DNA of 64,000 nucleotides from Brienomyrus brachyistius (Eukaryota; Chordata; Actinopteri; Osteoglossiformes; Mormyridae), in NCBI RefSeq assembly GCF_023856365.1, contig NW_026042468.1, positions 186,001 to 250,000 on the forward strand, read 5' to 3'. The translations under genes and the position numbers were made by a program. The notes under the pieces were generated by a model. It did no database searches. It was not told where the DNA came from and saw only the letters and a list, made by a program, of their open reading frames with translations. This document shows, piece by piece, positions 1 to 11,229 of the stretch (positions within the stretch are counted from its first letter, which is position 1; the number at the start of each line of letters is the position of its first letter).

Positions 1-236
1 CTGCCCTCTGGTAAACGTTACCGCAGTATGCATTGCAGAACAACCAGATTTAATAAGAGCTTCTAACCCCAAAGCCATCAGAATACTAAATGCTAATGAA
101 CATACGTTTATGTGAAACCCTACTCTCTCTTACTCTCTGTGCACTTTATTACCACAACTGGTATTAAGTTTACTTTTTATTTATACAGTATAGTGCAATA
201 TTTATACAGTATAGTGCAATAATATAATCACGATTT
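1..236. other. no gene recognised
   Basis: AT-rich sequence without a supported gene. A block of about 22 bp (ATTTATACAGTATAGTGCAA and neighbours) occurs twice in tandem at about 178-222, just upstream of the SINE fragment. Confidence 0.5.
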
Positions 237-374
237 GTGTGTGAGTGTGCCCTGTGATGGGGCTGCCCCCCATCCTGGATTGTTCCCTGCCTCGTGCCCA
301 TTCCACATCCGGGATAGGTTCCGGACCACCCGCGACCCAGTAGGATAAGCAGTTTGGAAAATGGATGGATGGAT
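237..374 (+). mobile_element. 3' part of a tRNA-derived SINE
   Basis: This matches the 3' half of the two longer SINE copies at 21702-22063 and 62641-62995. It has the GATGGGGCTG and GGATAGGTTCCGGACC blocks, then GGATAAGCAGTTTGG, and ends in a GGAT repeat tail. The tRNA-like head with A and B boxes is absent, so the copy is 5'-truncated and cannot be transcribed from its own promoter. Confidence 0.75.
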
Positions 375-462
375 ATAACTAACTTAAGACAGACATTACA
401 CCTAACAAACAATAAACACGAAATAAAGGGAGTGGATACAAAAAAAATGTAATGCAATGACC
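375..462. repeat. dispersed repeat, copy 1 (pair with 4256-4352)
   Basis: The block beginning TATAACTAACTTAAGACAGA and running to the GTAATGCAATGACCAG motif recurs at 4256-4352 with a few substitutions and indels. Here it lies directly between a SINE tail and a LINE fragment. Family not recognised; a retroelement LTR or UTR is possible. Confidence 0.55.
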
Positions 463-588
463 AGATTTAACACCTGATTATGTCCCCCCTTAGTCTCCTT
501 TGCTCGAGGCTAAACAGATTCAGCTCAGCTAACCTCTCCTCATTAAACATTCCTCTAAGACCAGGAATCATTCTCCCAGCCAAGCAAG
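463..588 (-). mobile_element. LINE reverse-transcriptase fragment (L2/CR1-like)
   Basis: This duplicates part of the minus-strand LINE at 5391-6335 almost exactly; compare the stretch starting TTAGTCTCCTTTGCTCGAGG in both places. Read on the minus strand it encodes the arginine/leucine-rich segment just after the RT catalytic domain. Similarity stops at about 588. Confidence 0.6.
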
Positions 589-1369
589 CCTGAGTCCGGC
601 TTCCACTCCCCCGATCCCAGCAATGTTAACTTGGAAGGGCGTATTCTGTATGCACAACTGAGACAACCCAGGTGGAGCTTATCGGCTGGCAAAATTGCCT
701 TCAGGTATCACCCACCCTAGTGAGAGTCCAAGCTAGGGCCGTTCTCAGAACTCACCCTAAACGAAGTCCTGCTCAAAAGTTGTAATGACCCGCCTGAGGT
801 ACCTGTCAGCCTTGCCCGTAATGAGTCGTGGGTGTAGCCGGGCTGACACGCTTTTGGGCAACCAATTGCTGAGAACTCCCCTTCGGGTTCTGACAAACTG
901 TACGATCACAAGCAGTGACAGCAGAGCCACAGACAAGCTCAACCAACAGAGAGCGAATGGTAAGCACCCAGCACCCGAAGGGCTCAACTGATCACATCCA
1001 AACGACTTCCTGATGGGATTGTGTACGTAACTGGTTTACTGTTGTTAATAGTGGTTGATCTTCTATGCAAGTCCCCTTGTTGGGGGAGATGGAATGAATG
1101 AAAGCATAAGGTGAAATAAAACCTAAAATAAATCAAAAAGGTTAAACGGGAATCAAACCAAATGAATTGTGTTTCTTATTCAATTGTAAACATCAATTAG
1201 TTATGCAACAATAACCTAATTGGATGTTAATGTATTGTGATCAAACTGATTTAGTCTGTGAAGTTGATTCCTGCTTTCAGGCAAGAACCTGTGTGTCCAA
1301 TTATGCGTGTTGTATCACCGCAGTTGACCACCAGAGACCCAACTCAGATGTTGTTAACCTACTATGGCG
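589..1369. other. no gene recognised
   Basis: No coding exon, RNA gene or known repeat was recognised. The short ORFs on both strands (about 757-991) overlap each other and show no family motifs. The first loosely matching units of the adjacent minisatellite appear from about 1330. Confidence 0.4.
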
Positions 1370-3175
1370 GACCACTAGAGGTGCAATTTCAATGGAGTGG
1401 CACTGCTATGGGCTTGCCACTAGAAGCGCAATTTCAAAATTGAGTGGTAGTTCTATGCCTGACCACTAGAAGCGCAATTTCGAAATGGAGTGGTAGTTCT
1501 ATGCCTGACCACCGGGGGCGCACTATCGAAATGGAGTTGTAGTTCTATGCCTGACCACTGGAGCGCGATTTTGAAATGGAGTGGTAGTTCTATGCCTGAC
1601 CACTGGAGGCGCAATTTCGAACTGGAGTGGTAGTTCTATGCCTGACCACCGGGGGCGCAATATCGAAATGGAGTGGTACTTCTATGCCTGACCACCGGGG
1701 GGCGCAATATCGAAATGGAGTGGTAGTTCTATGCCTGACCACCGGGGGCGCAATTTCGAAATGGAGTGGTAGTTCTATGCCTGACCACTAGAGGCACGAT
1801 TTCGAAATGGAATAGTAGTTCTATGCCTGACCACTAGAGGCACGATTTCGAAATGGAGTAGTAGTTCTATGGCTTGTCACTAGAAGCGCAATTTCAAATT
1901 GAGTTGGTAGTTCTATGCCTGACCACTAGAAGCGCAATTTCGAATGGAGTGGTAGTTCTATGCCTGACCACCGGGGGCGCAATATCGAAATGGTGTGGTA
2001 GTTCTATGCCTGACCACTAGAGGCGCGATTTCGAAATGGAGTAGTACTTCTATGGCTTGCCACTAGAAGCGCAATTTCAAAATTGAGTGGTAGTTCTATG
2101 CCTGACCACTAGAAGCCCAATTTCGAAATGGAGTGGTAGTTCTATGCCTGACCACCGGGGGGCGCAATATCGAAATGGAGTGGTGTTCTATGCCTGACCA
2201 CTAGAGGCGCGATTTCGAAATGGAGTGGTAGTTCTATGCCTGACCACTAGAGGCGCAATTTCGAACTGGAGTGGTAGTTCTATGCCTGACCACCGGGGCG
2301 CAATATCGAAATGGAGTGGTAGTTCTATGCCTGACCACCGGGGGCGCAATATCAAAATGGAGTGGTAGTTCTATGCCTGGCCACTAGAGGCGCAATATCG
2401 AAATTGAGTGGTAGTTCTATGCCGGGCCTCTAGAGGCGCAATTTCGAAATGGAGTGGTAGTTCTATGCCTGACCACTAGAGGCACGATTTCGAAATGGAA
2501 TAGTAGTTCTATGCCTGACCACTAGAGGCGCGATTTCGAAATGGAGTAGTAGTTCTATGGCTTGTCACTAGAAGCGCAATTTCAAAATTGAGTGGTAGTT
2601 CTATGCCTGACCACTAGAAGCGCAATTTCGAAATGAAGTGGTAGTTCTATGCCTGACCAACGGGGGCGCAATATACGAAATGGAGTGGTAGTTCTATGCC
2701 TGACCACTAGAGGGCGCGATTTCGAAATGGAGTAGTACTTCTATGGCTTGCCACTAGAAGCGCAATTTCAAAATTGAGTGGTAGTTCTATGCCTGACCAC
2801 TAGAAGCCCAATTTCGAAATGGAGTGGTAGTTCTATGCCTGACCACCGGGGGCGCAATATCGAAATGGAGTGGTAGTTCTATGCCTGACCACTAGAAGCG
2901 CGATTTCGAAATGGAGTGGTAGTTCTATGCCTGACCACTAGAGGCGCAATTTCGAACTGGAGTGGTAGTTCTATGCCTGACCACCGGGGCGCAATATCGA
3001 AATGGAGTGGTAGTTCTATGCCTGACCACCGGGGGCGCAATATCAAAATGGGAGTGGTAGTTTCTATGCCTGGCCACTAGAGGCGCAATATCGAAATTGA
3101 GTGGGTAGTTCTATGCCTTGGCCACTAGAGGCGCAATTTCGAAATGGAGTGGTAGTTCTATGCCTGACCACTAGA
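1370..3175. repeat. 46-bp minisatellite with higher-order structure
   Basis: About 39 head-to-tail monomers of 46 bp follow the pattern TGGTAGTTCTATGCCTGACC, then CACTAGAGGCGCAATTTCGA, then AATGGAG. Monomer variants are CCACCGGGGGCGCAATATCG, CCACTAGAAGCGCAATTTC and CCACTAGAGGCACGATTTCG. The rare variant AATAGTAG occurs at 1811 and 2499, and GTAGTACTTC at 2041 and 2732, so blocks of about 690 bp (15 monomers) are themselves repeated. There are no unique spacers, so this is not a CRISPR array. Confidence 0.95.
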
Positions 3176-4255
3176 GGTAACCAAAGATATAGCTAGGCGG
3201 TTGCCGACGCTAGATGAGTGACACACACATTTAATGCATGCGCATGCTGCTTGTGGCCTTCTTCTGTGCCTTGCACAGTATAAAACCCCTTAAAACAATT
3301 ACTGAAGCGAGACGGCGCACGCGTTACGGCGACAGATTTAAATTGTGAGTGCACTATATCTCGTCGCAAATGGTGCTTAACCACGGCGGGTCTCAAGCAC
3401 AGGAGACTCCCATTTCTAAATGACACACACTTGGCTCACAGCGCAAAAGTTGTGTTAAACTTGCTTTGTCTAAAGCAGGCACACACATACGAGTATGATC
3501 CTGATAGGTAACTAAGCTATCGGTCTTATGTCCAAGCGCAACATAATTTAGGTTAGAACCTCATAACAAGTATTCCCGTTCGCTAATAGAGAGATCTCTC
3601 CCAGGATATATAGAAACGGAGACACTCGTCCGAATTGAACCTGGAAACAAAGCGCTACATCTGAGAATCTCGTCAGACATAGGGTTAAAGTTTACTGCAG
3701 TTTAATACGAAAGAACTACAATGAAATCACCGAAAATAAAACAAAATAATATAACTACTAATAATAGAAATAAAAATAACTATAATAAGCCCATAAGATC
3801 CCGCTTAAATGCCTTCAGATTGCCATGAGTGCGACTTTTGCAACCAGTTGACAGTAGCGCTTCTTCACTGCACGTTCGGTCATAAAAAGTTTAAATTGTG
3901 TGCTCAGAATAAGTTTAAACCTTGTGCCTTGTGATTATTAACCAATTTTTATGCTGAATGGTCGGCTCAAACTCAATTGCGAAACACCGTGAGTCTGTTA
4001 ATGTGTGACTTAAATGGAACTCATTAATAACCAGTATCACGTAATAACCTGGGTTAGAATAGAAGGCTTGTCCAACGAGCTGCGTCACCAGGTAATGTAA
4101 ACGATCGGTAGCGAAGCTCCCCTCACGGCCAATGAGAGAGAGTCTCGCGATATTTCAGGCGAATTTGAGGTTTCAGAGCGTAGATCGCACAGGCAGGGAT
4201 TCTTGTGAGCACTCAATGAACGGAGGCTGAAGTTGTGTAAAAGACATGCATTTAT
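3176..4255. other. no gene recognised
   Basis: Unique-looking sequence without a supported gene. The minus-strand ORF near 3193-3426 has no recognisable domain or splice context. The stretch at 3700-3790 is A-rich. Confidence 0.4.
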
Positions 4256-4352
4256 TCCTATAACTAACATAAGACAGACATTACACCTAACAAACAATAA
4301 ACACGAAATAACGGAGTGGACACAAACAATGTAATCATGAAAATGCAATGAC
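4256..4352. repeat. dispersed repeat, copy 2 (pair with 375-462)
   Basis: Second copy of the element described at 375-462. It has different flanks: an ATGCATTTATTCC block upstream and unique sequence downstream. Both copies contain ACACCTAACAAACAATAAAC. Confidence 0.55.
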
Positions 4353-5279
4353 CAGATTTAAAATGAGTAACCTTAAAAGGGAAAATACTGTTCTGCAAAG
4401 CAAGCAATTTGTGGAAATACTGTCCTAAAGTAATATAGCAGGTGAATAGGAGTTTAGGTTGTTATAAATGAAAGGAAGTTTGTTTACTTGGTTGCAGAGT
4501 GGGGGGGGGGGGGGTCTTGGCAGTTGGTTGCGGAGGCTGATGAGCTGATGGGTGATGGCACTCAGGGAGGCGCGGTGTTTGCAGCGGTTGTTGGAGTGGA
4601 GCCCCTCTGATTCCCTCTCCTGGTGAAGCTTGGGCTTGGTTGCAGTTCTCTGTCCAGCTGGGTCTTCACTGATAGGCTTCAGGAGGGCTTCTTGTGGGCT
4701 TCTCTTCTCTTGGGCTGATGTTCTCTGCCTCTCTTCGTGCTGATGGTCTTTTGTTTTCTCCTCCCTTCTGTTTCTCCTCTCCTGGCTTTGTTCTGAGGTG
4801 CCAGGTTTTATAGTGTAAAGTTCGTGAATAGGAGTGACCAGGAATTCGACTCCTGGACCAATGGCTGACCATCCATTTGGCGGGCTTTCGGAAGGGGGTC
4901 TGTATCAGTCCTTTTGAGATTTATGACCAGAGTGATTTCCCTTGTATTGATGATTTTCGTTAGGCTGGTGTAACTTTTGATATATTCACTTTCGTGGTAA
5001 CCACTGACCAGATTTGGAAACTGGAGTGATTTTCCATCGGTTTGATACCAAACATGCCATAGCAGCCTAGCGGTTCACACCTCATACCATCTGTAATGAT
5101 TAATTAATGATTACTTATATTATGTCGTTATGTTATATTACTCACACCTTATTTTATGCCTCACAATCTATATAATTGTAAATATACTGTGTAGCTGCTG
5201 GCGCGTTCCAAACTAAATCTCATTGTACTTACAATGTCAATAAAAACATCCATCCATCCATCTAGGCAGGCCAGTGTCG
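4353..5279. other. no gene recognised
   Basis: No gene is supported. A run of 14 G residues lies at about 4500-4513. The 4600-4830 segment is pyrimidine-rich (CTTCT/CTCCT). A (CATC)n tract at about 5250-5263 looks like the minus-strand tail of a SINE or LINE. Confidence 0.4.
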
Positions 5280-5390
5280 CCTCCATCCTTCCTGAAGTCA
5301 GTGATTCCTTTGTCTTTGTGCTGTTTAGTGCCAAATTGTTTGCTGAACTCCAACCTATCAGTTTCTGGACCTCATCTCTGTAAGCTGACT
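5280..5390 (-). mobile_element. short LINE reverse-transcriptase fragment
   Basis: On the minus strand this encodes DEVQKLIGW followed by NNLALNSTKTKE, the segment that normally follows the YxDD box in non-LTR reverse transcriptases. It lies out of order, downstream of the RT C-terminal region encoded by the adjacent LINE. It is therefore a separate LINE scrap or a rearranged piece of the same one. Confidence 0.5.
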
Positions 5391-6335
5391 CATAAGAACC
5401 AAAGAGATTTACAAATGAGAGGAGGCCATTCGGCCCATCAAGCTCCTTTGAGGAGAACTTAGCTAATAGCTCAAAAATCTTATCTAGCTCTGATTTAAAA
5501 GAACCCAGGGTTTTAGCTTGTGTTACAATAACAGGAAGACTATTCCATACTCTAACTACACGCTGTGTACAGAAATGCTTCATCAAATTCGTTTTAAAAT
5601 GTTCTCCAGCTAATTTCCACTTATGGCCACGAGTTCTGGTATTTAAACTAACATTGAAATAGCCATTTGGCTGAACAGCATCCAGACCTGTTAGAATCTT
5701 AAACACCTGGATTATGTCCCCCCTTAGTCTCCTTTGCTCGAGGCTAAACAGATTCAGCTCAGCTAACCTCTCCTCATTAGACATTCCTCTAAGACCAGGA
5801 ATCATTCTCGTTGCCCTACGTTGCACCTTTTCCAAGGCAGCAATGTCCTTCTTAAGGTATGGTAACCAAACCCGCACACAATATTCTAGGTGGGGTCTTA
5901 CCAAGGAATTATATTATCGTAGCATCACTTGCCTTGTCTTAAACTCCACACACCTAGAGATGCAATGTGCCTTCTCGCGTGGTGTTCCTGCAGAGGGAGT
6001 CTGTGAGTGCTGGAGATTGGGGGAGGGGGCAGTGTGGCTATGTCTGCTCTGTGTTCCTCCAGACGAGCAAAGAAGCTGTTTAGCTCCTTTGCTAAAAGGG
6101 CGTTGCTGTTAACAGTGACGGTGTTGTTGCCTTTGAAGTTTGTAATGTGTTGTATTCCCTGCCACACCCACTGTGGGTTGTTGTATGTGAAGTAGACCTC
6201 TATTTTCTGTTTCTCTGCCTGCCTGGCAACCTTGATGCCCCTATTCAGGTTAGCTCTGGCTGCACTCTGTGTTCTTGACTGCGCTGTCTTGTCCTGTAGT
6301 ATTGTATTGTTGCTCTTGTGTTTATCTTGCACTTT
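5391..6335 (-). mobile_element. L2/CR1-like LINE remnant, RT region
   Basis: Two minus-strand segments belong to one non-LTR retrotransposon. The upstream one (about 6332-5925) contains YFTYNNPQWVWQGIQHITNF and AKELNSFFARLEEHRADI, typical of the linker between endonuclease and RT in fish LINEs. The downstream one (about 5904-5420) has RPHLEYCVRVWLPYLKKDI, EKVQRRATRMIPGL and LRGDIIQVFKILTG, the usual RT C-terminal tail. The catalytic RT core between them is missing: the two segments abut at about 5905-5930, so most of the RT domain has been deleted. The copy is dead. Confidence 0.75.
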
Positions 6336-6512
6336 CTCCCTCTGTTTGTGCTCCTTTCACTCTGTATAGTTCTATCTTGCCCGCACTTGTGTCATCTTGT
6401 GTTGTTTCTGTTTTTCTTCTTTGTGTTGCACCGTGGTCCAGGAGGAACAATGTTTCCTTTCACTGTGTACTGTGTATATTGCTGAAATAACAATAAACCC
6501 ACTTGACCACCT
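6336..6512 (+). mobile_element. probable LINE 3' UTR fragment, opposite orientation
   Basis: T/C-rich sequence with TTTCACTGTGTACTGTGTAT followed by AATAACAATAAACCCAC. The end of a fish non-LTR element in the plus orientation typically looks like this, with an AATAAA signal. No coding part is attached. The assignment is by resemblance only. Confidence 0.35.
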
Positions 6513-6656
6513 GCCTCAATTCATCCTGAAGAGTTTTCCAATGTTGTTCAAAGGTCTGTTTGTTTCGAGTGAAGGACACGCCCCTGGACGTGCTGGATAA
6601 GGGGACCACAGATCAGTGTCCTCAGTCCTGCTTCTCCCTTCAAAGCTGAGAGGAAG

Positions 6657-8820
6657 ATGACCCGCCTGCTGCTTCTGGTTTTGGCTTATGGAGCTCTGCT
6701 TATCTCCACAGAGGCCCAGCAAGATTACCACAGTCTCCCTGCACTCACAAGACGGCCATTAAACTCGCAGTCGAAAATGCTCATCAAGGAACCCGTCAGC
6801 ACATGAATTTCTATAACACTGAGAAAGTGTTTACAAAAGTGTGAAACTTTCATCATCTGCAAGCTGAACTAATGAGTATCACATTGATTTTGATGTTTTA
6901 ATTTCAATGCATATGATGCTTAATGTCTCTTCACAATGAAAGTGATGGTTGTATATCTCAGCCCTGGTCAATTTTACCTTCTCACAGTTTCTCTCTGAAT
7001 CTGCTGCAGTCAAGTCTGTGACAGTTTGCCATTTTTTGGGTGATTATTGTTTGTTATATTGCCTTTAAAACAGTTGTAGGCAATTTTGTATATAACGTGT
7101 TTATGTGATTTAGATCAGCAGTGAATACATTGACATTGAGATTCTCTTGAGAGCAACAAAATGTCCAAAGTCAACTGCAACAGACCATCGGGCTGACTGT
7201 ATTTTCATGGACAAGAGGGTAAGTAAAGAGTCACTGTGACTGTGAGCATTGGACATATCAGTTAGCAAATTAATTTAGGTTCATGTTAACTTTTTTGATG
7301 CCCTGCGGGGGAAAGTTAGCCAACAATAAAGTAACAAATACATAGGTGGCCTCAAAGAGCCAGTTCCTTCACCTTATTCTCAAATTTTAGTAGGTTTACA
7401 GGCTTAAAGGCTGGATTACCAGGCAGAAGCAAATGCTAATCATCTGAGGGGTGACCTGTAGATTATGCTTCGAGCTATGAACCCTAGCTGGCCTTATTTA
7501 AAGACCTGTGGGCTGTACTACAAAGCGGGTTTTACATACCCAGAGTTAACTCAATCGAGCCAGGTTAACTAAAACTCATTGTTGAAATCAGCCTTAAATG
7601 GCAGTGTGGTGTTTTGTGGTGAAAGGGCAGGACTTAACTCTTGTTTTAATTAGAAAGCCAGTAATTAAACCTGGTCAGAGCAGGGTAGATGTGCAGTGTG
7701 AATTACCCTTTAAATTTACCTCTTTAAATAGTGAACTACAGGACCACTTAGCTTGATCGGAGGACAGTATTTTAATACAGAGCAGTGTTCAGTTAAACGG
7801 GATTTGTTGTTCATACTTTTAGATGAACTTGCTTTGTATAATATAGCCTTATGGTGACCCTGCTTTGGAAGCTCTTTCCTCTAAAATTGTTCTGTGTCAT
7901 TAAACCCTGCACTCCAGCAGCTCTGCCTTAAATCATTAGATATATCTTTACTACACCTTCTCTCACTGTATTTATTGCCCACCACTCTTTAAATACTGTT
8001 TTTGTGTGTCTGTGTGTTTTTGCAGCCATTCATTAACTGTAGAGTTTGCAGCAGACGGTCTGGTAATGATCTTACACATCCATCAAATGACTGTGTACCA
8101 AACAAGAAAGTGGATGAAGTAAGTGTAGAGAGTCTTAGCATTATGGAAATGTAACAGGTGTGTGAATTGTGTCTAAACATGTGGTTAAACTTTGATTGTG
8201 TTTGTACATGCAAAAATTTGATCAGAGTACTGTTTATTAATGACAATGTTACTTTTAATCTGAACAACAGTGGCAGCACCAAGGAAAAGCTTGGGGGGGG
8301 GGGCTCTAGCTCCTCCTCCAATGACCATAGTACCCCCACAGCACCCCCAAAATATTGGTTTCATTTTTTCTTTAACTATCTGTAAAATCTGTATATTGTG
8401 TAAGACATTTTTGCGGTTTTTACAGCATACTTGTAGTGTATTTTTTCTTCAAAGTACACATAGAGGCTCTGTGAGCTAGACGTTAGAATTTCATATTTTA
8501 TCCTATTTTATCCATGCTGTAGCTTATCGTGCTGTGTGCTTCTATACACCATCTACATAAGCTGAAAAGCTAAAGCACCCGGTCTAAATAATCTCACTCC
8601 CCTATAGCACCTGTAGCATTAAGTCACTGGCGCTGCCACTGCTGAATAAACGACTCCAATCTGACTAAACCGCTTAACTTTTCCTCCCCATGTTACATTT
8701 CAGGACAAACGACGTAATATGTGTCCTTCTGATAAACCTCTTCTCAGACCTAAAACTGCCTTGGCTTCCAAGGACACTAAAGAAGCTGAAGGAGACCGTC
8801 TGACTGTTTCTGATGGCTGA
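6657..8820 (+). CDS. chemerin-like (rarres2-like) gene, 4 coding exons, one frameshift in exon 1
   Basis: A split gene for a small secreted cystatin-fold protein resembling chemerin (RARRES2), a chemoattractant and adipokine. Exons: 6657-6838, 7114-7218, 8026-8118 and 8704-8820. All have GT/AG boundaries and phase-0 junctions. Exon 1 starts with MTRLLLLVLAYGALLISTEA, a signal peptide. Exon 2 holds LLRATKCPK and HRADC, exon 3 PFINCRVC and a later Cys, exon 4 one Cys. The six cysteines match the three disulfides known for chemerin. Total length, about 165 residues, also fits. Exon 1 is broken: about one base is missing near 6747-6750, so the signal-peptide frame hits TGA, while the continuation (KTAIKLAVENAHQG) lies in another frame. 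This may be a recent pseudogene, an allele or a base error. The donor of exon 1 (GTGTGA) is weak, and GAGAAA|GTGTTT at 6826 is an alternative. Confidence 0.65.
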
Positions 8821-8824
8821 TGGT

Positions 8825-9062
8825 CCTGCAATGTGGACCAGAGGAGGAAACTGGGAGGGAAAATGCTTTGCTTTATATCATGCCCACCCAAAGCCCCCAG
8901 TGAGTAAGCCATAGGCGCCGATAGGATGGAAAAACTCCCAAGAAGGAAGAAACCTTGGGAGGGACCAAACTCAAAGGGGGAGCCCATCCTCCTGGGGCCG
9001 GCAAAGTGTAGGTGCAGGATCACAAAAAAACTTGACGAGAGAAACGAGAGAATTCGACTGTC
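8825..9062. repeat. teleost dispersed repeat, unclassified
   Basis: It contains GAAGGAAGAAACCTTGGGAG, then AGGGACCAAACTC and GAGCCCATCCTCCTGG. I associate this combination with a dispersed repeat found in many fish genomes, often downstream of genes. It follows the chemerin-like stop codon directly. No terminal repeats were seen. Confidence 0.4.
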
Positions 9063-9255
9063 CCTCACAAAAACTGTAAAGTTTTAGTGGCTAAATTGCT
9101 TTTTCTATGCCTTTTCAAACAGGAGGAGATTTGTTTGGCTATACGTAGAAATTTTCTATACAATTTAGACAGCACAGAATCATTAACCTACTTTAATGCA
9201 TTTATTAATACAACCACATATTTCACACATTTTGACATCAGTCATGCAGTGAAGA

Positions 9256-9706
9256 TACAGTCTCTTTATTTCTTGACGCCAACCCTCCCCATTAATCCGG
9301 GCTTGGGACCGACACCTAGTTGAGCTGGCTTTCTCCCTTAAGTGGCTGGGTTAGGCTAAACTATGCACATATTTATGAAGACTACTATAAATTTATAAAG
9401 ACCTCCCTAAATATGTAGTCTAACAAAACGCAGTTTAAAGAAGGTAGCCTACCTGGTAAACAAAGAAATTAAAAGGCCCACAGCATATAATCGGGCTATA
9501 TCCAAGCAGTTTTTAAGAACGTAACCTACATGGCGAAATTGAATTACTTTCTGGACCAACAAACGCAACCAGACATGAACATTATGCACCTTCCTAGTCT
9601 TGATGTATGTCGTCATACAGATGAGGACGTTAAGGCAGCCTTTAGGTCCGACCCATCATGCACTGCAGTTTTTTGCAAATTCCTCAGATGGAAAACCATT
9701 AAATAC
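9256..9706 (+). repeat. dispersed repeat A (inverted relative to 21680-22345)
   Basis: Blocks beginning CTTTATTTCTTGACGCCAAC, AACGCAGTTTAAAGAAGGTA and CCCATCATGCACTGCAGTTT recur as reverse complements at 21680-22345. This copy has about 60 bp, between CCTACCTGG and TGGCGAAATTG, that the other copy lacks. The ORF starting at 9530 lies inside the repeat and shows no domain. Class unknown. Confidence 0.65.
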
Positions 9707-9983
9707 CTCTTCTATTACCTTATATTACCTTATATTCATGTAATAAATATACAAATATCAATTAGTTGGAAATCAGCCAGACAGACGTAATTACTACAAA
9801 TGGTTTCCACTGTATTTGTGACTCTGAGTGCCGCAGGCTTGGATGCAGTGCCGCACCATTTTGGGCATGCACTGGCATGCACTGGCCAATCATGTAGCAC
9901 TTCTCTCATAAATATTAATGAGACATCACCTACCACCCTGCAAAAAAGAAATTTGCCGCTCGTCCCCCTGCACATGAACCAAC

Positions 9984-10109
9984 ATGGCTGTCTCAACCAG
10001 CGGAGCTCCGGAGCCTCTGGAGAAACACGCGGCAAAAAAGGCTCGCATACGGTCTTCCAGAGTTTGGGAATACTTCAGTCATGACACCTTTTCTGCGCCT
10101 CTACTGTAG
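9984..10109 (+). pseudogene. BED zinc-finger N-terminus of a hAT transposase (fragment)
   Basis: A 41-codon ORF reads MAVSTSGAPEPLEKHAAKKA and continues RIRSSRVWEYF, then stops. The [KR]S[KR]VWxxF pattern opens the BED zinc finger of hAT transposases and ZBED proteins. The Cys/His ligands that should follow are missing, so this is a truncated remnant. Confidence 0.45.
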
Positions 10110-10723
10110 CTGGCGTTAATGACGCTGTTTCAGCCATTTTATATTTTCTGTTTACTTATTCTGTCATGTAAGACTGAGACAAATTATCGTTTACGACTAT
10201 TCTTACACACTGTAGCCTGACTTGCTGACTTAAGTAAGCTTAACTATAAGCTACCTTTGCTAGTGTTTGTGAATAACATGTTTCTCTAGTTATGAAATTA
10301 TTCCATGTTTTAGCATCTGTTTCAACATTAAAGTCAAATTGGTATATTGAAATATGTAAAAACTATTGAACTATTAGCTTAAGTCTAACATAGAAAATCC
10401 TACTGAATCTCTTAAGATTTTCCTTTTTTGTTAATGCACTAATGTTTAAGAAGTGTCTTAAATTGAATTTCAGATTTGTGTGTGGGTGGGAGTGGGTGAA
10501 TTGTATTAAATTCATACATTCATTCTTTTGGCTCAGACATTACTGACCTAAAACAAATTGAGGCATTGGGTAAGTGCTTAAATTAGCTACTAAATGGCAA
10601 AAAATATTCTAAATATCACATTTTCCATTCTTCGGTATAATTTTAATGAATCACCTATGCTGCCAAACATTAACGCATAGATTGTCACAACACTCTATGT
10701 TTTAGTTCTTCTTTATGTGTATA
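10110..10723. other. no gene recognised
   Basis: AT-rich sequence without recognised features. A GTAAGT donor-like site follows TTGAGGCATTGG at about 10571, but no exon could be confirmed around it. Confidence 0.4.
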
Positions 10724-11014
10724 GGACGGTGTGATGGTTCTGGTGGTGGGTGTGGCCGACGCTGCTCGCGATGTTTGGCTATGCTGCAGTCCCAGGGACC
10801 AAGTTGGAACACATTTCCACCTTCAAGCTTAGGTGGAAAAACGGCACCGAGACCCAGCAGCAGGACAACTTCTTGTCCAGACAACCAGCCCTGCTTCATC
10901 ATTGAAGTAAGCCCTGTGAACAGGAGCGAGATGTACTTCTGCAGTGGATGTTATAGCGGAAAGAACATCCCCATCCTCACGTCTGCCGGAGTGCCCCCTC
11001 AAGTGGGTGTGTGA
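10724..11014 (+). other. exon-like, cysteine-rich open frame of unknown identity
   Basis: After a TATAG acceptor-like site an open frame runs for about 97 codons, with RRCSRCLAMLQSQ, SCPDNQPCFIIEVSPVNRSE and MYFCSGCYSGKNIP, and ends in TGA. GC content is higher than the flanks. A second frame (AMFGYAAVPG, then ISTFKLRWKNG) also looks protein-like over part of the stretch, so the region may be a frameshifted pseudo-exon. I do not recognise the family. Confidence 0.3.
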
Positions 11015-11054
11015 CTTAACTCGATGGATGAATTGGACAGAATGTACTGTTACT

Positions 11055-11220
11055 AGAGGTCGACCGATATGGGTTTTTCAAGTCAAGGGTCAGGCGATGG
11101 CCGATATATGCTGCTGATTTTTTTTGGCCGATAATTGGACGTTTTCCCCTCTATTTGCATGGTAAAATATCACACTAATAATAACAAACGATACACAAAA
11201 TTTCTCAATTTAGCATTTAT
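11055..11220 (+). mobile_element. terminal region of a DNA-transposon-like repeat (TCGACCGATAT type)
   Basis: TAGAGGTCGACCGATATGGG opens the segment, and GGCCGATATATGC and GGCCGATAAT follow. I recognise the GACCGATAT start as a common fish DNA-transposon terminus. The opposite end was not found nearby. Confidence 0.4.
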
Positions 11221-11229
11221 TGAATACTC

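Noticed and set aside
1370..3175. Regularly spaced repeats resembling a CRISPR array
   Set aside because: Monomers are contiguous with no unique spacers, there are no cas genes, and the surrounding DNA is from a fish.
4500..4513. Poly-G run as a possible quadruplex
   Set aside because: A single G run without neighbouring G tracts gives no clear quadruplex pattern and may be a slippage artefact.
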